64,000 bases of DNA from Anaerobacillus alkaliphilus (GCF_004116265.1 NZ_QOUX01000001.1:558001-622000); one strand, 5' to 3'; shown: positions 8,157 through 16,707, counted from the first letter of the stretch. The notes: generated by a model not told the origin, from the sequence alone. Numbers and translations are program-made.

Positions 8157-8522
8157 TTGAATAGAGAAAAACTCACTGAGTATTTTTTGAAAAACTTTCC
8201 TGAGTATGAAGCAACACTTAAAGAACACTTAGATGATTACGGCGAATTGTTAGCCCATGTTTTTTACGGAGACACTATTTGTGTAAAATTAATTGAATTG
8301 CTAAAAGATGATACAGATAATGAAGAAGAAATAAAAAAAATATTTCTGTTATTAGAAAAAATGGCGGTAGAAGGAGATATAGATGTTAAAGAAGTTCTGC
8401 AAGTATCAATATTAGAAGTCCTTGGAGACGATAAGGACTTATTAGAAAAATCATATAAATATATGGGGGATAAAACCAATATTGCTTCTGATGAAATAGA
8501 AAGATTTTGGGGAAGGAAGTAA
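8157..8522 (+). CDS. Small acidic protein, DUF7674-like
   Basis: 121 residues from TTG 8157, placed 9 bp behind a perfect AGGAGG; an upstream GTG (8133) precedes that site. The chain begins LTEYFLKNFPEYEATLKEHL, then DDYGELLAHVFYGD, a low-complexity DNEEEIKK helix, and ends ERFWGRK. It is soluble, helical and strongly acidic. The layout resembles the DUF7674 proteins often found as orphan, immunity-like genes in Bacillaceae, but this is by eye. It is the first gene after the long repeat. Confidence 0.6.
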   Translation: MNREKLTEYFLKNFPEYEATLKEHLDDYGELLAHVFYGDTICVKLIELLKDDTDNEEEIKKIFLLLEKMAVEGDIDVKEVLQVSILEVLGDDKDLLEKSYKYMGDKTNIASDEIERFWGRK

Positions 8523-8618
8523 TAAGAAATGTAGCAATTTACCTTCAGTTCCATCATTATTGAGTAGATAAAAATAAGCCCTTATAATAAGGAAATAACA
8601 AATAATGGAGTTGTTCTT

Positions 8619-9110
8619 ATGGAGATAGTCGGAAAAACACCACATTTTATGGTGAAAAATTTTGATTTAGGATACTCAGAATTAGTAAAGTTTCTACGTT
8701 GTTTTACAAATAGTGTGGAGGATTTGTTATTTCCTTATTTTGAAGTGAACCTGGAAAATGAAGAAAAAGAATGGAAGGATTTCATCCAGGATAGGGCAGT
8801 ATGTAAAAGTGATTTTTGGTCATTTCAAGGTGCGACACATAAAAATATTTATTGGTATAGACCTAAAACTGAACAGGAATTAATGAAAATAATAAAAAAT
8901 GATGGGATGAACTTTATAACTTATATTACCCCAAATGGGAACGATATTGAAAAACATGAGTACTTGATTTATGAGGTGGAACACGTTACTGATGACGATA
9001 GTAATAAGGAATATACAGCAATGTTTATAGACGAAAGGAATACAGGTAGTTTTGTAGAGAGAGTTTTGCCGAAACTTAGAAACAATTTTAGTTCATTACA
9101 AATTGATTAG
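8619..9110 (+). CDS. Hypothetical soluble protein
   Basis: 163 residues with a TGGAGTTG-type ribosome site before ATG 8619. There is no signal peptide or membrane segment. It has a mixed alpha/beta look, with aromatic clusters (SDFWSFQGATHKNIYWYRP) and an acidic middle. I do not recognise the family. It lies one gene upstream of the group II intron and ends 6 bp before the hairpin repeat that the intron interrupts. The size and isolated position fit an orphan immunity-type or accessory gene, but no motif proves it. Confidence 0.55.
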   Translation: MEIVGKTPHFMVKNFDLGYSELVKFLRCFTNSVEDLLFPYFEVNLENEEKEWKDFIQDRAVCKSDFWSFQGATHKNIYWYRPKTEQELMKIIKNDGMNFITYITPNGNDIEKHEYLIYEVEHVTDDDSNKEYTAMFIDERNTGSFVERVLPKLRNNFSSLQID

Positions 9111-9638
9111 TTGTTGTGCTAACGGATGCTTGTGCGGCCGAGCCTAGGTCGTATCATATAACGGGTGGGATTCCCGTCGAGTAAGAACTAGCCATTCGCT
9201 CGTAGCGAGTCTTGGAGGGCTAAAGGTAACTTTAGTCTTTAAGCGTAGACAGTTAGATGGCGGGCCGAAAGCCAAGCGGTTGAAGGGATTGAGCTCCATA
9301 ATGTTAGTTATTCGAGAGGGTTGATGCCTTAAGCATAGCAGAAAACTACATTCTATCCTTCGTAAAAGGCGAGAAGGATAAGCCTCTCTGGAGTCAGAGA
9401 CCTTGGCACGTCATACATTGATATGGTACGGCAACTCGGGAGACCCTACCGGTCTTTTCTTTATATAGAAGAGTATGGTGTACAAGCGATAACAAGCAAG
9501 GAAACCAAATGCCGTGTAGGGAGTCGGATAGCAGCGTAGTACTAATGAAGTTGGGTAATGCCGATGGAGGGAAGGCTAGCTACCAGTTATCACCCTTACT
9601 AGGGACACATTTACTACACACAGAGGTAGGGATATTAA

Positions 9639-10967
9639 ATGGAAACTGAACTACTAAGGATAGCAGAATTAGCAAAATCTGATCCTAAAATGAAGTTTAC
9701 ATCACTTGCACATTTACTAAATGAGCAATCACTAGTTCGATGCCATCATGAATTGCCTAATAAGAAGGCTCCTGGGATCAACGGTACCACTAAAGAGCAA
9801 TACCATGAAAACCTAAAAGAAAACATAGAGGATTTAGTTGGTAGACTTAAAAGCAAAAGCTATCGTCCTGTACCCGTAAGAAGGATGTACATTCCCAAGC
9901 TCAATTCAAATAAGAAAAGACCGTTGGGAATACCGGAACATGAAGATAAGATTGTTCAAAGAGGGATTACGAAGATACTAAACACTATCTATGAAAATGA
10001 TTTTCTAGACTGCTCTTTTGGGTTCCGTCCTAATCGTAATTGCCATGATGCTTTGAAAATACTGAACCACTATATCGAAAAGAGATCAGTAAACTATGTA
10101 GTAGATGTAGATATTAAAGGGTTCTTTGACAACGTTGATCACAAATGGATGATGGAGTTCTTAAAACTGAGAATAGCTGACCCTAATTTACTAAGAGTAA
10201 TTGGTAGATTTCTTAAAGGTGGATATATGGAGGAAGGGAAGAAATACAAGACTAATAGTGGTACACCGCAAGGTGGGGTCATTTCGCCAATATTAGCCAA
10301 TGTGTATCTCCACTATGTTCTCGACCTTTGGTTTGAGAAAAGGGTTAGACAACAGTGTAAAGGGCAAGCATACATTGTGAGGTACGCAGATGACTTTGTT
10401 TGTTGTTTTCAATATAAGAGCGAAGCTCAAGAATTCTTCCATTCACTTGTGGCAAGATTGAAGAAGTTCAATCTAGAAGTAGCCGAGGATAAAACTAAGA
10501 TTATACCCTTCGGGCGTTATGCAGAGAAAGATGCAATCCAGAAGGGAAATAGTAAACCTGCAACCTTTGATTTCCTAGGTTTTACACATTATTGTGGTAA
10601 AAGTAAACAAGATAAATTTCGTGTGAAACGGAAAACAAGCAGGAAGAAGATCCAGAGCAAACTTAAAGAAACAAAAGAATGGTTGAAGTCTAATAGAAAC
10701 AAAGATATTCATATGATTATGGATAGATTTAGACGCTCTCTTGTGGGATATTACAACTACTATTGCATCACAGATAATACCCCGAGTGTAAACAAATTCA
10801 GAGATAAAATCGGGTATCTATTGTTTAAATGGCTCAACAGAAGAAGTCAAAGAAAATCTTTTACCTGGGAAAAATTCAGACTCTTTCTTACTAAACGTCC
10901 ATTACCTTATGCCAAAGTTAAGGTCAACATCTATGACTTAAGAAAAGAGATTAGCTATATTATGTAA
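9639..10967 (+). CDS. ltrA: Group II intron reverse transcriptase/maturase (no endonuclease domain)
   Basis: 442 residues. RT blocks are intact: APGINGTT near 45, VDVDIKGFFDNVDH (156-168, first catalytic Asp), SGTPQGGVISPILANVYL (207-224) and the active-site YADD at 249-252. Maturase domain X follows (FDFLGFTHYCG, then SLVGYYNYYC and WLNRRSQRKSFTWEKF). The protein stops after domain X with no HNH (En) domain, as in bacterial classes that integrate into single-stranded or hairpin DNA (C, D and F types). It reverse-splices and mobilises the surrounding intron. All catalytic residues are present, so the element may be active. Confidence 0.95.
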   Translation: METELLRIAELAKSDPKMKFTSLAHLLNEQSLVRCHHELPNKKAPGINGTTKEQYHENLKENIEDLVGRLKSKSYRPVPVRRMYIPKLNSNKKRPLGIPEHEDKIVQRGITKILNTIYENDFLDCSFGFRPNRNCHDALKILNHYIEKRSVNYVVDVDIKGFFDNVDHKWMMEFLKLRIADPNLLRVIGRFLKGGYMEEGKKYKTNSGTPQGGVISPILANVYLHYVLDLWFEKRVRQQCKGQAYIVRYADDFVCCFQYKSEAQEFFHSLVARLKKFNLEVAEDKTKIIPFGRYAEKDAIQKGNSKPATFDFLGFTHYCGKSKQDKFRVKRKTSRKKIQSKLKETKEWLKSNRNKDIHMIMDRFRRSLVGYYNYYCITDNTPSVNKFRDKIGYLLFKWLNRRSQRKSFTWEKFRLFLTKRPLPYAKVKVNIYDLRKEISYIM

Positions 10968-10981
10968 ATGGTAACTAGGAG

Positions 10982-11014
10982 GAGCCGTGTGCATTAATAG
11001 TGCAAGCACGGTTC
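10982..11014 (+). ncRNA. Group II intron domain V
   Basis: A 33-nt hairpin, GAGCCGTGTGCA pairing with TGCAAGCACGGTTC, with the catalytic AGC triad at the base and a short loop. It lies 14 bp after the maturase stop codon and is followed by a GGGGGG-rich domain VI stem. Confidence 0.9.
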
Positions 11015-11134
11015 TGTGAGGGGGGAGATCACAATCTACCGAAAGGTAGAGAGGTTCTCTTCTACTCGACTAGTGGAACAGGCTGTAACAGCCGTTGTGT
11101 ACGAGCGAACAGTTTAGTTTAGGGGAGGGATAAT

Positions 11135-11527
11135 TTGTTATATGTAATTTTTTCTATAGAAATTCCCGATGAAATTTTTCTCTTTTTTATGATTTTTTTA
11201 TTTATAATTTATGTGATTTATCGTTTTATGAAAAGAAATATCCAATGTGTGAATTGTGAACAGCAATTTGCGAAAAAAGACATTAGGAGTCCTTTTAGTA
11301 AAAAATCGACATTATGTAAAACCTGTGGAACAGAGCATCAGTTAGAAAAGAAATTTATGGATATTATGTTTATTATTTTATTTATTAATTTACCTGGCGT
11401 ATATGTAATTCCATTATTTGATTTAGATAGATTTTTTAACTTTTGGGTTTCAATGTTAAGTTCATTATTGATATTTTTTACAATACTTTATTTCTTTCCT
11501 TTTTCAATTAAGAAGAAATCGATGTGA
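11135..11527 (+). CDS. Membrane protein with zinc ribbon
   Basis: 130 residues, TTG start behind GGGGAGGG. An N-terminal membrane segment (FLFFMIFLFIIYVIY) is followed by a cytoplasmic zinc-ribbon-like module, CVNC at about 38 and CKTC at about 61. Two further hydrophobic segments form the C terminus. It is not a recognised family. Before the intron arrived, it followed the hairpin repeat directly, so the intron did not break a coding frame. Confidence 0.6.
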   Translation: MLYVIFSIEIPDEIFLFFMIFLFIIYVIYRFMKRNIQCVNCEQQFAKKDIRSPFSKKSTLCKTCGTEHQLEKKFMDIMFIILFINLPGVYVIPLFDLDRFFNFWVSMLSSLLIFFTILYFFPFSIKKKSM

Positions 11528-11566
11528 TTCCAGCCAACGTAGAGTACCACGATTGACGTTCTTTAA

Positions 11567-11620
11567 GTAACGATAAGCTTTAGTGGAACAAGCGATTACA
11601 ACGTTTGTGTCGCTAAAGGG
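11567..11620. repeat. Short hairpin repeat, uninterrupted sibling of the intron target
   Basis: The sequence TAACGATAAGCTTTAGTGG continues AACAAGCGATTACAACG and ends GTGTCGCTAAAGG. CTTTAG and CTAAAG can pair as outer arms. It is collinear with the empty intron site (TAACGGATGCTT / TAGTGGAACAGGCTGTAACAG). Confidence 0.7.
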
Positions 11621-11681
11621 GAGATTAACGAATGAAGAAGTTGTCTTGAGATAACTACTGTTGCTGATTGGAAGTGACCTA

Positions 11682-12104
11682 TTGAAAACTATAAAACGTT
11701 TATCTATTCTAGGACTATTTTACGTCATGTTATTTGCTTTAGGATTTAGTCTTTTGGAAAATTTAGAAAGTAAAAAAGTCTATCCATTTGAACACGTACA
11801 AGTAGGATTTTATAGTAGCGTAAAAATGGGTTTTATTATTTTCCTTATCATCTATTTACCTATAACAATAGTGACAGACCTGCTATCAACAGATAAGAAA
11901 TATAAGATATTTTGGGGAATTTTAAAGACACCATTTTTTAGTATCTTGGGTGTTGTTATCGGACAATTAATCTTTTATATGACATACCCAGAATGGGTAG
12001 AACTAAGTGGTTATATATTAAATAAAGAGACCGCACTAATTATTTTTGGATTAGTAGGATTTATATACTCCCTAATTACCATTATTTATAAAAAAAAGTT
12101 TTAG
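11682..12104 (+). CDS. Four-segment membrane protein
   Basis: 140 residues from TTG 11682, preceded by GGAAGTGA; the frame is also open from an upstream TTG (11661). Four hydrophobic segments are visible (FYVMLFALGFSLL, FIIFLIIYLPITIV, FFSILGVVIGQLIFYM and ALIIFGLVGFIYSLI), with a basic C terminus. No family was recognised. It sits between two hairpin repeats and looks like a stand-alone accessory gene. Confidence 0.6.
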   Translation: MKTIKRLSILGLFYVMLFALGFSLLENLESKKVYPFEHVQVGFYSSVKMGFIIFLIIYLPITIVTDLLSTDKKYKIFWGILKTPFFSILGVVIGQLIFYMTYPEWVELSGYILNKETALIIFGLVGFIYSLITIIYKKKF

Positions 12105-12154
12105 GAGAGCTTTAGCCGAACAATCTGATGCTCCTGTTGTGGTACTAACTACGA

Positions 12155-12187
12155 GCGTTTATTCAGGAAGGAATAAACGTCTTTTTA
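12155..12187 (+). terminator. Terminator-like member of the hairpin repeat family
   Basis: GCGTTTATT pairs with AATAAACG around a CAGGAAGG loop and is followed by CTTTTT. The loop resembles TTCAAGAAGGAA in copies at 35779 and 59524. Confidence 0.75.
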
Positions 12188-12238
12188 TGGAGTTTAATTA
12201 CAAGAGAGCAATTTAACACAATAAGAAAGGAGAAATAA

Positions 12239-12415
12239 ATGAAATATTCCTTTTATGGTACAGTAGGTTTATTGTTAATTTTTATTCTCTTAACTATTTT
12301 AAATTATGATGGGTTTGCAATTATTAAAGGTTTTGTTGAATGGGCAACTCGAAACATTCTACCTTGGATTGCGTTATATTGGTTTATACGATTTGTCACG
12401 AGCAACAAAGAATAG
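12239..12415 (+). CDS. Small membrane protein
   Basis: 58 residues, MKYSFYGTVGLLLIFILLTI at the start and a second hydrophobic segment NILPWIALYWFIRFV. It has a good ribosome site (AAAGGAG 7 bp before ATG 12239). Two membrane passes, no recognised family. It is supported by its ribosome site, its clear hydrophobic pattern and its position between two hairpin repeats. Confidence 0.6.
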   Translation: MKYSFYGTVGLLLIFILLTILNYDGFAIIKGFVEWATRNILPWIALYWFIRFVTSNKE

Positions 12416-12433
12416 AAGCCTCCTCAAGTAACT

Positions 12434-12527
12434 GGGTGCGTTAATTGAAGAAGCAATTGAAAATAAATACAAGGAATAGACCAGTTTCCAGAACTGGTCC
12501 ATTCCTTGTATTTGCTAAATTGCACCC
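12434..12527. repeat. Nested 94-bp inverted repeat
   Basis: The outer arms GGGTGC / GCACCC enclose an inner, nearly perfect 22-bp stem (AAATACAAGGAAT then GACCAGTT, pairing with AACTGGTC then ATTCCTTGTATTT). The left arm carries the repeat-family lead (GGGTGCGTTAATTGAAGAAG). No T run follows. It separates the small membrane protein gene from the convergent MFS gene. Nothing else was seen up to 12669. Confidence 0.75.
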
Positions 12528-12668
12528 GCAATATGCATTACAATTTGGCGTGTATTTTATTGGATAAATTTAACGATAGTTAACGAAACCTGGTAGAAAA
12601 ATCATCCTTTTTCTTGTTCGCTTTGCACTTCAAAGCTTGCACCCTTTAACTATTTTTAAGGTTTGAAC

Positions 12669-13895
12669 TTAAGCTTCATGTAACTGATCAATTTGAGTTT
12701 TAGTTGACACCTTTAAAATTAGGAAAATTAACGAAAGACTAGATAGAAGTACAATAATTCCAAATACGATAAGTATATGATTTACAGCATAGTAATTAAT
12801 GATAAAAGAGCCGAATAGTGTTCCGATCGGGACAACGGTTAATAAAATCGTTGAGACTAGTCCCATGACGCGGCCCATTTTATCCTTAGGAATGATCGTT
12901 TGATAAAGGGTTCCTATACCAGTACTAGCTAAGGCGACACCTAATCCGAGGATGATCGATGATACTATCGCAATTACAAACGTAGGGATCGTACCTAATA
13001 AAAGTAGAGAGACACCTTCAAGAGATAAACCGATGACCACCATTTTATATTTGTCTTTAAATACTTGTAAAAAGATCAAGAAAACTCCGACAATAGCTCC
13101 AACGGAAATAGATGTGTTGATTATTCCAAACCCAGTGGAACCTACTTGAAGGATGTCATTACTTAAAATGGTTATGAATACCTGAAGCGGTGCTAGAAAG
13201 AAATTAATAATGACACCACCAACAAATACAAGATAAAGTAGCTGAGTATTTGTTAATAGGTAAGTAAAACCTTCTTTAAAACGTTTGTTGAAACCCTTAT
13301 TTTCTGTATCCAAATTCACGTTTGGAATTGAAATCCAAAACTCGGTAAAAGCAGAGAATAAGTATGAAATACCATTTATCACAAGTAGTACCCAAATATC
13401 AGTGATGCCAATGAGAATACCTGCTAATACCGGTCCTATTATATTACTCATTTGCATGCTAAACTGATTTAAGGAGTTGGCTTTTGGCAGTTGTTCTTCT
13501 TCCACGATCAGGGGAATTGACGCCTGAATGGCTGGTGTGAAAAAGGCTGTTATTCCAGAAGATAGCGCAATAAGTCCATATAAGCCTACCAAAGGCAAAT
13601 GACCGGTAAACAAGAAAGCCGCAATTACGAGCATTAAAAGACCATTCAGGAAATCACTGGCTACAATGATGTGTTTTTTATAATTCAGATCTGCAAATGT
13701 ACCTGCGATTGGTTGTATGAAGATCATTGGAATTGTAAAACAAATTAAGCTAATACCGAGTGCTAGTGAAGATCCTGTTGAGGTATAGATATACCACATA
13801 AGGGCGATTTGTAGAAAGCGATCCCCTAATTTAGATACGGTCTGACCACCCCAGAGTAGTACGAAATTTTTATTTTTCCACAATGAAGTTCTCAT
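12669..13895 (-). CDS. MFS transporter (probable drug or metabolite exporter)
   Basis: 408 residues with about twelve membrane segments. The N-terminal motif FVLLWGGQTVSKLGDRFLQI and the loop GTFADLNYKKHIIVASDFL (MFS motif A-like) place it in the branch of macrolide/multidrug-type MFS exporters. Proton-driven export across the cytoplasmic membrane is expected; the substrate is unknown. It is 28 bp downstream of an ArsR-type regulator gene on the same strand, which probably controls it. Confidence 0.85.
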   Translation of the reverse strand: MRTSLWKNKNFVLLWGGQTVSKLGDRFLQIALMWYIYTSTGSSLALGISLICFTIPMIFIQPIAGTFADLNYKKHIIVASDFLNGLLMLVIAAFLFTGHLPLVGLYGLIALSSGITAFFTPAIQASIPLIVEEEQLPKANSLNQFSMQMSNIIGPVLAGILIGITDIWVLLVINGISYLFSAFTEFWISIPNVNLDTENKGFNKRFKEGFTYLLTNTQLLYLVFVGGVIINFFLAPLQVFITILSNDILQVGSTGFGIINTSISVGAIVGVFLIFLQVFKDKYKMVVIGLSLEGVSLLLLGTIPTFVIAIVSSIILGLGVALASTGIGTLYQTIIPKDKMGRVMGLVSTILLTVVPIGTLFGSFIINYYAVNHILIVFGIIVLLSSLSLIFLILKVSTKTQIDQLHEA

Positions 13896-13922
13896 TTCAT
13901 TTGTTACTCCTTACATGATTTA

Positions 13923-14963
13923 TTAGTCAGTCAAAAATGTAGACATTGACTCTAGTGTAGCTTTTATTAAGTCTTTATTTACTGTATAAAGGTTCTTTTT
14001 CTCTTGTTTGGTAATTGAAAGGAACCCTTGGGAAGATAGTATTGAGACATGATGAGAGATCGTCGAATTAGAGAGTCCTAATTTATGGGCAAGTTCATAT
14101 CCCGAACATGGTGTTGAATTTAGGATCTTAATCATCTTCATTCGATTTTCATCGGCTAAAGCCTTGAATCTCTCGTATAGTTTCTCTTCATTCAGTTTTT
14201 CATGAAGATTAATGTGAATGGACCGAACGCCATAAACGAAAAACAGTTGTTGAGATTCGTCCTGATAGGAAGTACAAGAGCTACTGTCGTAAAAGTATGA
14301 AGGAATGAAAATGATTTTCTCTTGGTTGTAGTCGTAATCGATTCTTAATAACTTGGCGATTTTTTGCTGCGGATCATCTATTAATTCACTCTCTAACTCA
14401 AGTAGGCTATCATAATGAATTTGCGTTAAAAGTTCCAGTTCAGGAAGAAAGTATTGAAGATAAAATCCTTCAATTAACTGTACTAAACGTTTTTTACTAT
14501 CCTCTGCATTCGCACACAAGTAGGTTAGCTTCCATTTCTCTACTTCAGGAAAATTCATTTCTTTGATGAAAGGTGCTAGTGTCGCAGGATCTTCTACGTG
14601 CGTTGGTATTTTTCGTTGGGTGCCGTATCCTGAGTGTGTAAACATCGTAATTAATTCTAGTGGAGACATGTTTTTTAAATAGGATAAAAAGTCTTCAATT
14701 TCTTCGGCTTGTTCCGAAATTATTGTATTAGGGATAAGGGTTAATCCAAAGAAACTTTCAAAACTGAAAAATACCTCAAGTTCCGACTTCATTTCTGGTG
14801 TTAATGAAGATCTTGTTTTCTTTACCCACTTTTCTAACTCTATCGGAACGTTATCACTATCATTACTGAGCTTTTCGTGACAATTGGTCCGAAACATTGC
14901 TGCAAGAAGTTCAATTGCAGGGGAGATAAGGACACTTACAGACGGATGGATTTCCTTTAGCAT
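13923..14963 (-). CDS. ArsR-family regulator with large N-terminal domain
   Basis: 346 residues. The C-terminal 85 residues form a winged helix of ArsR type: RFKALADENRMKMIKIL, then YELAHKLGLSNSTISHHVSI and SSQGFLSITKQEKKNLY. The N-terminal 250 residues are soluble, acidic and probably ligand-sensing, as in the DUF5937-like ArsR proteins. No metal-binding ELCVCDL box is present, so it is unlikely to sense metals. It precedes the MFS gene by 28 bp and is probably its regulator. Confidence 0.8.
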   Translation of the reverse strand: MLKEIHPSVSVLISPAIELLAAMFRTNCHEKLSNDSDNVPIELEKWVKKTRSSLTPEMKSELEVFFSFESFFGLTLIPNTIISEQAEEIEDFLSYLKNMSPLELITMFTHSGYGTQRKIPTHVEDPATLAPFIKEMNFPEVEKWKLTYLCANAEDSKKRLVQLIEGFYLQYFLPELELLTQIHYDSLLELESELIDDPQQKIAKLLRIDYDYNQEKIIFIPSYFYDSSSCTSYQDESQQLFFVYGVRSIHINLHEKLNEEKLYERFKALADENRMKMIKILNSTPCSGYELAHKLGLSNSTISHHVSILSSQGFLSITKQEKKNLYTVNKDLIKATLESMSTFLTD

Positions 14964-14973
14964 TTAATTACCT

Positions 14974-15053
14974 CATTTCGAAGTTCATGAAATTGATATT
15001 TTCAAAAATATCGTACCACTTATTTCGAAATTGTTCAATGTGTCATTTCGGAA
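14974..15053. promoter_or_regulatory. Repeated ATTTCGAA motifs upstream of the ArsR/MFS unit
   Basis: The divergent region between the ArsR-type gene and the epimerase holds CATTTCGAAG (14974), TATTTCGAAA (15021) and CATTTCGGAA (15044). Spaced TTCGAA-centred palindromes at this position are candidate binding sites for the neighbouring regulator. Confidence 0.35.
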
Positions 15054-15150
15054 TTTTTCGAATTCAAATAAATTGTGTTGTATAAATGGAGAGCGTGCTC
15101 GAAAAAAAGGGTATACTTGAGATGTTAGAATATTGTTTGGGGGAAATGTT

Positions 15151-15564
15151 ATGAACTATATGTTAGATCACGTAGGAGTAGCCGTAAGAAGAATTGACGA
15201 CGCTCTGCCTTTCTATCTGGATGTACTGAATGGGGTATTAGAGGATCGTTATACAAGCGAAGCACCAGGCGTTGAGGTGCATGTTGCTGTTGTCAAAACT
15301 GAGGATAAAATCATTGAATTACTAGAGCCGACAAACAAGAACTCACCAATTGCTCGGTTTCTTAAACAACGAGGCAAAGGGGTGCATCATCTTGCGTATC
15401 GAGTTGACGATTTGGACAAAGCGATACTAGAGGCAAAAAATAAAGGAGTTAGGTTTCTAGAAGACACTCTGCGAGTCAATGCACGGGGAAGAAGACTTAT
15501 TTATATAAATCCGATCTCAACAGACGGTACGTTAATTGAACTTTGTGAGTATCCGAATAGGTAA
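15151..15564 (+). CDS. mce: Methylmalonyl-CoA epimerase
   Basis: 137 residues from ATG 15151, behind a GGGGGAAA site. VOC-superfamily protein of the usual epimerase length. The metal ligands are seen as His in MLDHVGVAV (7), His in GVHHLAYRV (around 80) and Glu in TLIELCEY (around 132); the IIELLEPTN segment is also typical of the family. It interconverts the (R) and (S) epimers of methylmalonyl-CoA in propionyl-CoA metabolism. The mutase genes are not in the window. Another VOC activity cannot be fully excluded. Confidence 0.8.
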   Translation: MNYMLDHVGVAVRRIDDALPFYLDVLNGVLEDRYTSEAPGVEVHVAVVKTEDKIIELLEPTNKNSPIARFLKQRGKGVHHLAYRVDDLDKAILEAKNKGVRFLEDTLRVNARGRRLIYINPISTDGTLIELCEYPNR

Positions 15565-15597
15565 GATTAGTATTAATACGATTACTTAGCAATAAGG

Positions 15598-15630
15598 CAA
15601 GTATAGAGGCTATACTTGTTTTTTTATTTT
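15598..15630 (+). terminator. Terminator after the epimerase gene
   Basis: CAAGTATAG pairs with CTATACTTG across AGG and is followed by a run of T. Confidence 0.85.
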
Positions 15631-15700
15631 AGTAAAAGGAAATTAATGTTAAAATTAATGTAGAAAATGAGGTTCGTAGATTTATAAGGAGTTGATATAT

Positions 15701-16018
15701 TTGAACTGGCTACTGTTGATAGCGGGTATTATTTTATTGCTACTAATGATAAAAGGTCTTGCTTTATTAGAAAAGAAAAAAGCAAAGTCGATGTCGATAT
15801 CAAACCAGATTAAACAAAACTCACTAATGGTTCCATTAGGTATTGTGCTTTTGTTTCTACTAGCATTTCTTCCTTATCAAGTCTGGGTCCTATTTGGTCG
15901 TCCACAAGGATGGGAAATCCTTTATATATTTGGGTTTTCGGAATTGATAACCATCGTTCTCTGTTTTTGGTTTTATAGTAGAGAAATGAGACAAATGAAA
16001 CTGAATGAATACAATTGA
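15701..16018 (+). CDS. Small membrane protein
   Basis: 105 residues from TTG 15701, 12 bp behind AAGGAG; an in-frame TTG at 15692 overlaps the ribosome site. It has three hydrophobic segments (LLLIAGIILLLLMI, VPLGIVLLFLLAFL and ILYIFGFSELITIVLCFWF) and a charged C terminus. No family was recognised. Terminators on both sides make it a single-gene unit. Confidence 0.6.
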   Translation: MNWLLLIAGIILLLLMIKGLALLEKKKAKSMSISNQIKQNSLMVPLGIVLLFLLAFLPYQVWVLFGRPQGWEILYIFGFSELITIVLCFWFYSREMRQMKLNEYN

Positions 16019-16043
16019 AAATATTAAAAGGTTCGTTGATGGA

Positions 16044-16078
16044 AAAAGAGGATGTACTTGGTGACATCCTCTTTTTTG
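16044..16078. terminator. Terminator between convergent units
   Basis: AAAGAGGATGT pairs with ACATCCTCTTT around ACTTGGTG and has T-rich sequence behind it on the plus strand. Confidence 0.8.
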
Positions 16079-16109
16079 AGTTAAGATTATATATGATTTG
16101 GCGTAGAGA

Positions 16110-16707
16110 TTACTCAATTAAGGAGTTTCCTTTTAAGTACAAGATGAGTTGAGTAATAATAGCAAGAATAGGAAGTTCTAAAATAGCCCTATAATTAACG
16201 CTAAGGCTATCAAAGGTTGATCTAGGAATGCAATCATTGCTATTGCCAACGCTGTAGGTAAATTTCTCGCCAGTGTAGTCATGCTTAAACTTGCGCTCTT
16301 GATACGAATACTTCATGGTCTGCCCTATTTTTTGTCCAACGATAAAGTTGATGACGAAAAAGAGAAGGAGTGGTATTAGTAGTTGCCATAATAAATTTAG
16401 GTTATCAAGAAGTAATTGCCCTTGAGCAGCAAACATCGCAATAACGGCAAATCATAAAAAAAGAACAGGTAAGACACTAAGCTTTGGAAGTAGCGCTACT
16501 TTTATTTGTAGTTTGTTTATTAAGAATACATTTGTAATAACTGCTAACACCAACGGTAGTATCAATATCAGGATAATACTCTCTAGTAAAAACTAAAATT
16601 CCTGTTGTATTAGTAAAAAGAAATAAGAAAACAGGTAGTAAAATAATCTGGAGGATTAGATGCATTTTTTCTAAAATAAGGGATTTTCTTTCAGATCCAA
16701 TAATCAA
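16110..16707 (-). pseudogene. Decayed arsenite/bile acid symporter family gene (ACR3-like)
   Basis: Pieces of one membrane transporter are spread over shifting frames. ILLPVFLFLFTNTTGILVF comes first, then in the next frame ILILPLVLAVITNVFLINK. After a TGA, VIAMFAAQGQLLLDNLNLLW follows. Another shift gives [20 protein letters not shown], and the last piece is ELPILAIITQLILYL. These match consecutive segments of ACR3/bile acid:Na+ symporter-like arsenic resistance proteins, including the conserved LARNxPxALAIA helix. About the first third of the expected protein is missing and at least three frame disruptions exist, so the gene is dead. Confidence 0.75.

Larger units (their letters stand above)
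9132..11070 (+). mobile_element. Group II intron inserted in a short intergenic hairpin repeat
   Basis: The 5' end GTGCGGCC fits the GTGYG start of group II introns. About 500 nt of structured RNA follow, including ACTCGGGAGACCCTACCGG-type domain I sequence, then a maturase/reverse transcriptase gene, domain V at 10982-11014 and a domain VI arm ending CTACTCGAC at 11070. Joining the flanks gives GGATGCTT+TAGTGGAACAGG. This matches an uninterrupted sibling repeat at 11567-11620 (AAGCTTTAGTGGAACAAG) and so fixes both ends. It is in the same orientation as the flanking genes. Confidence 0.9.
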
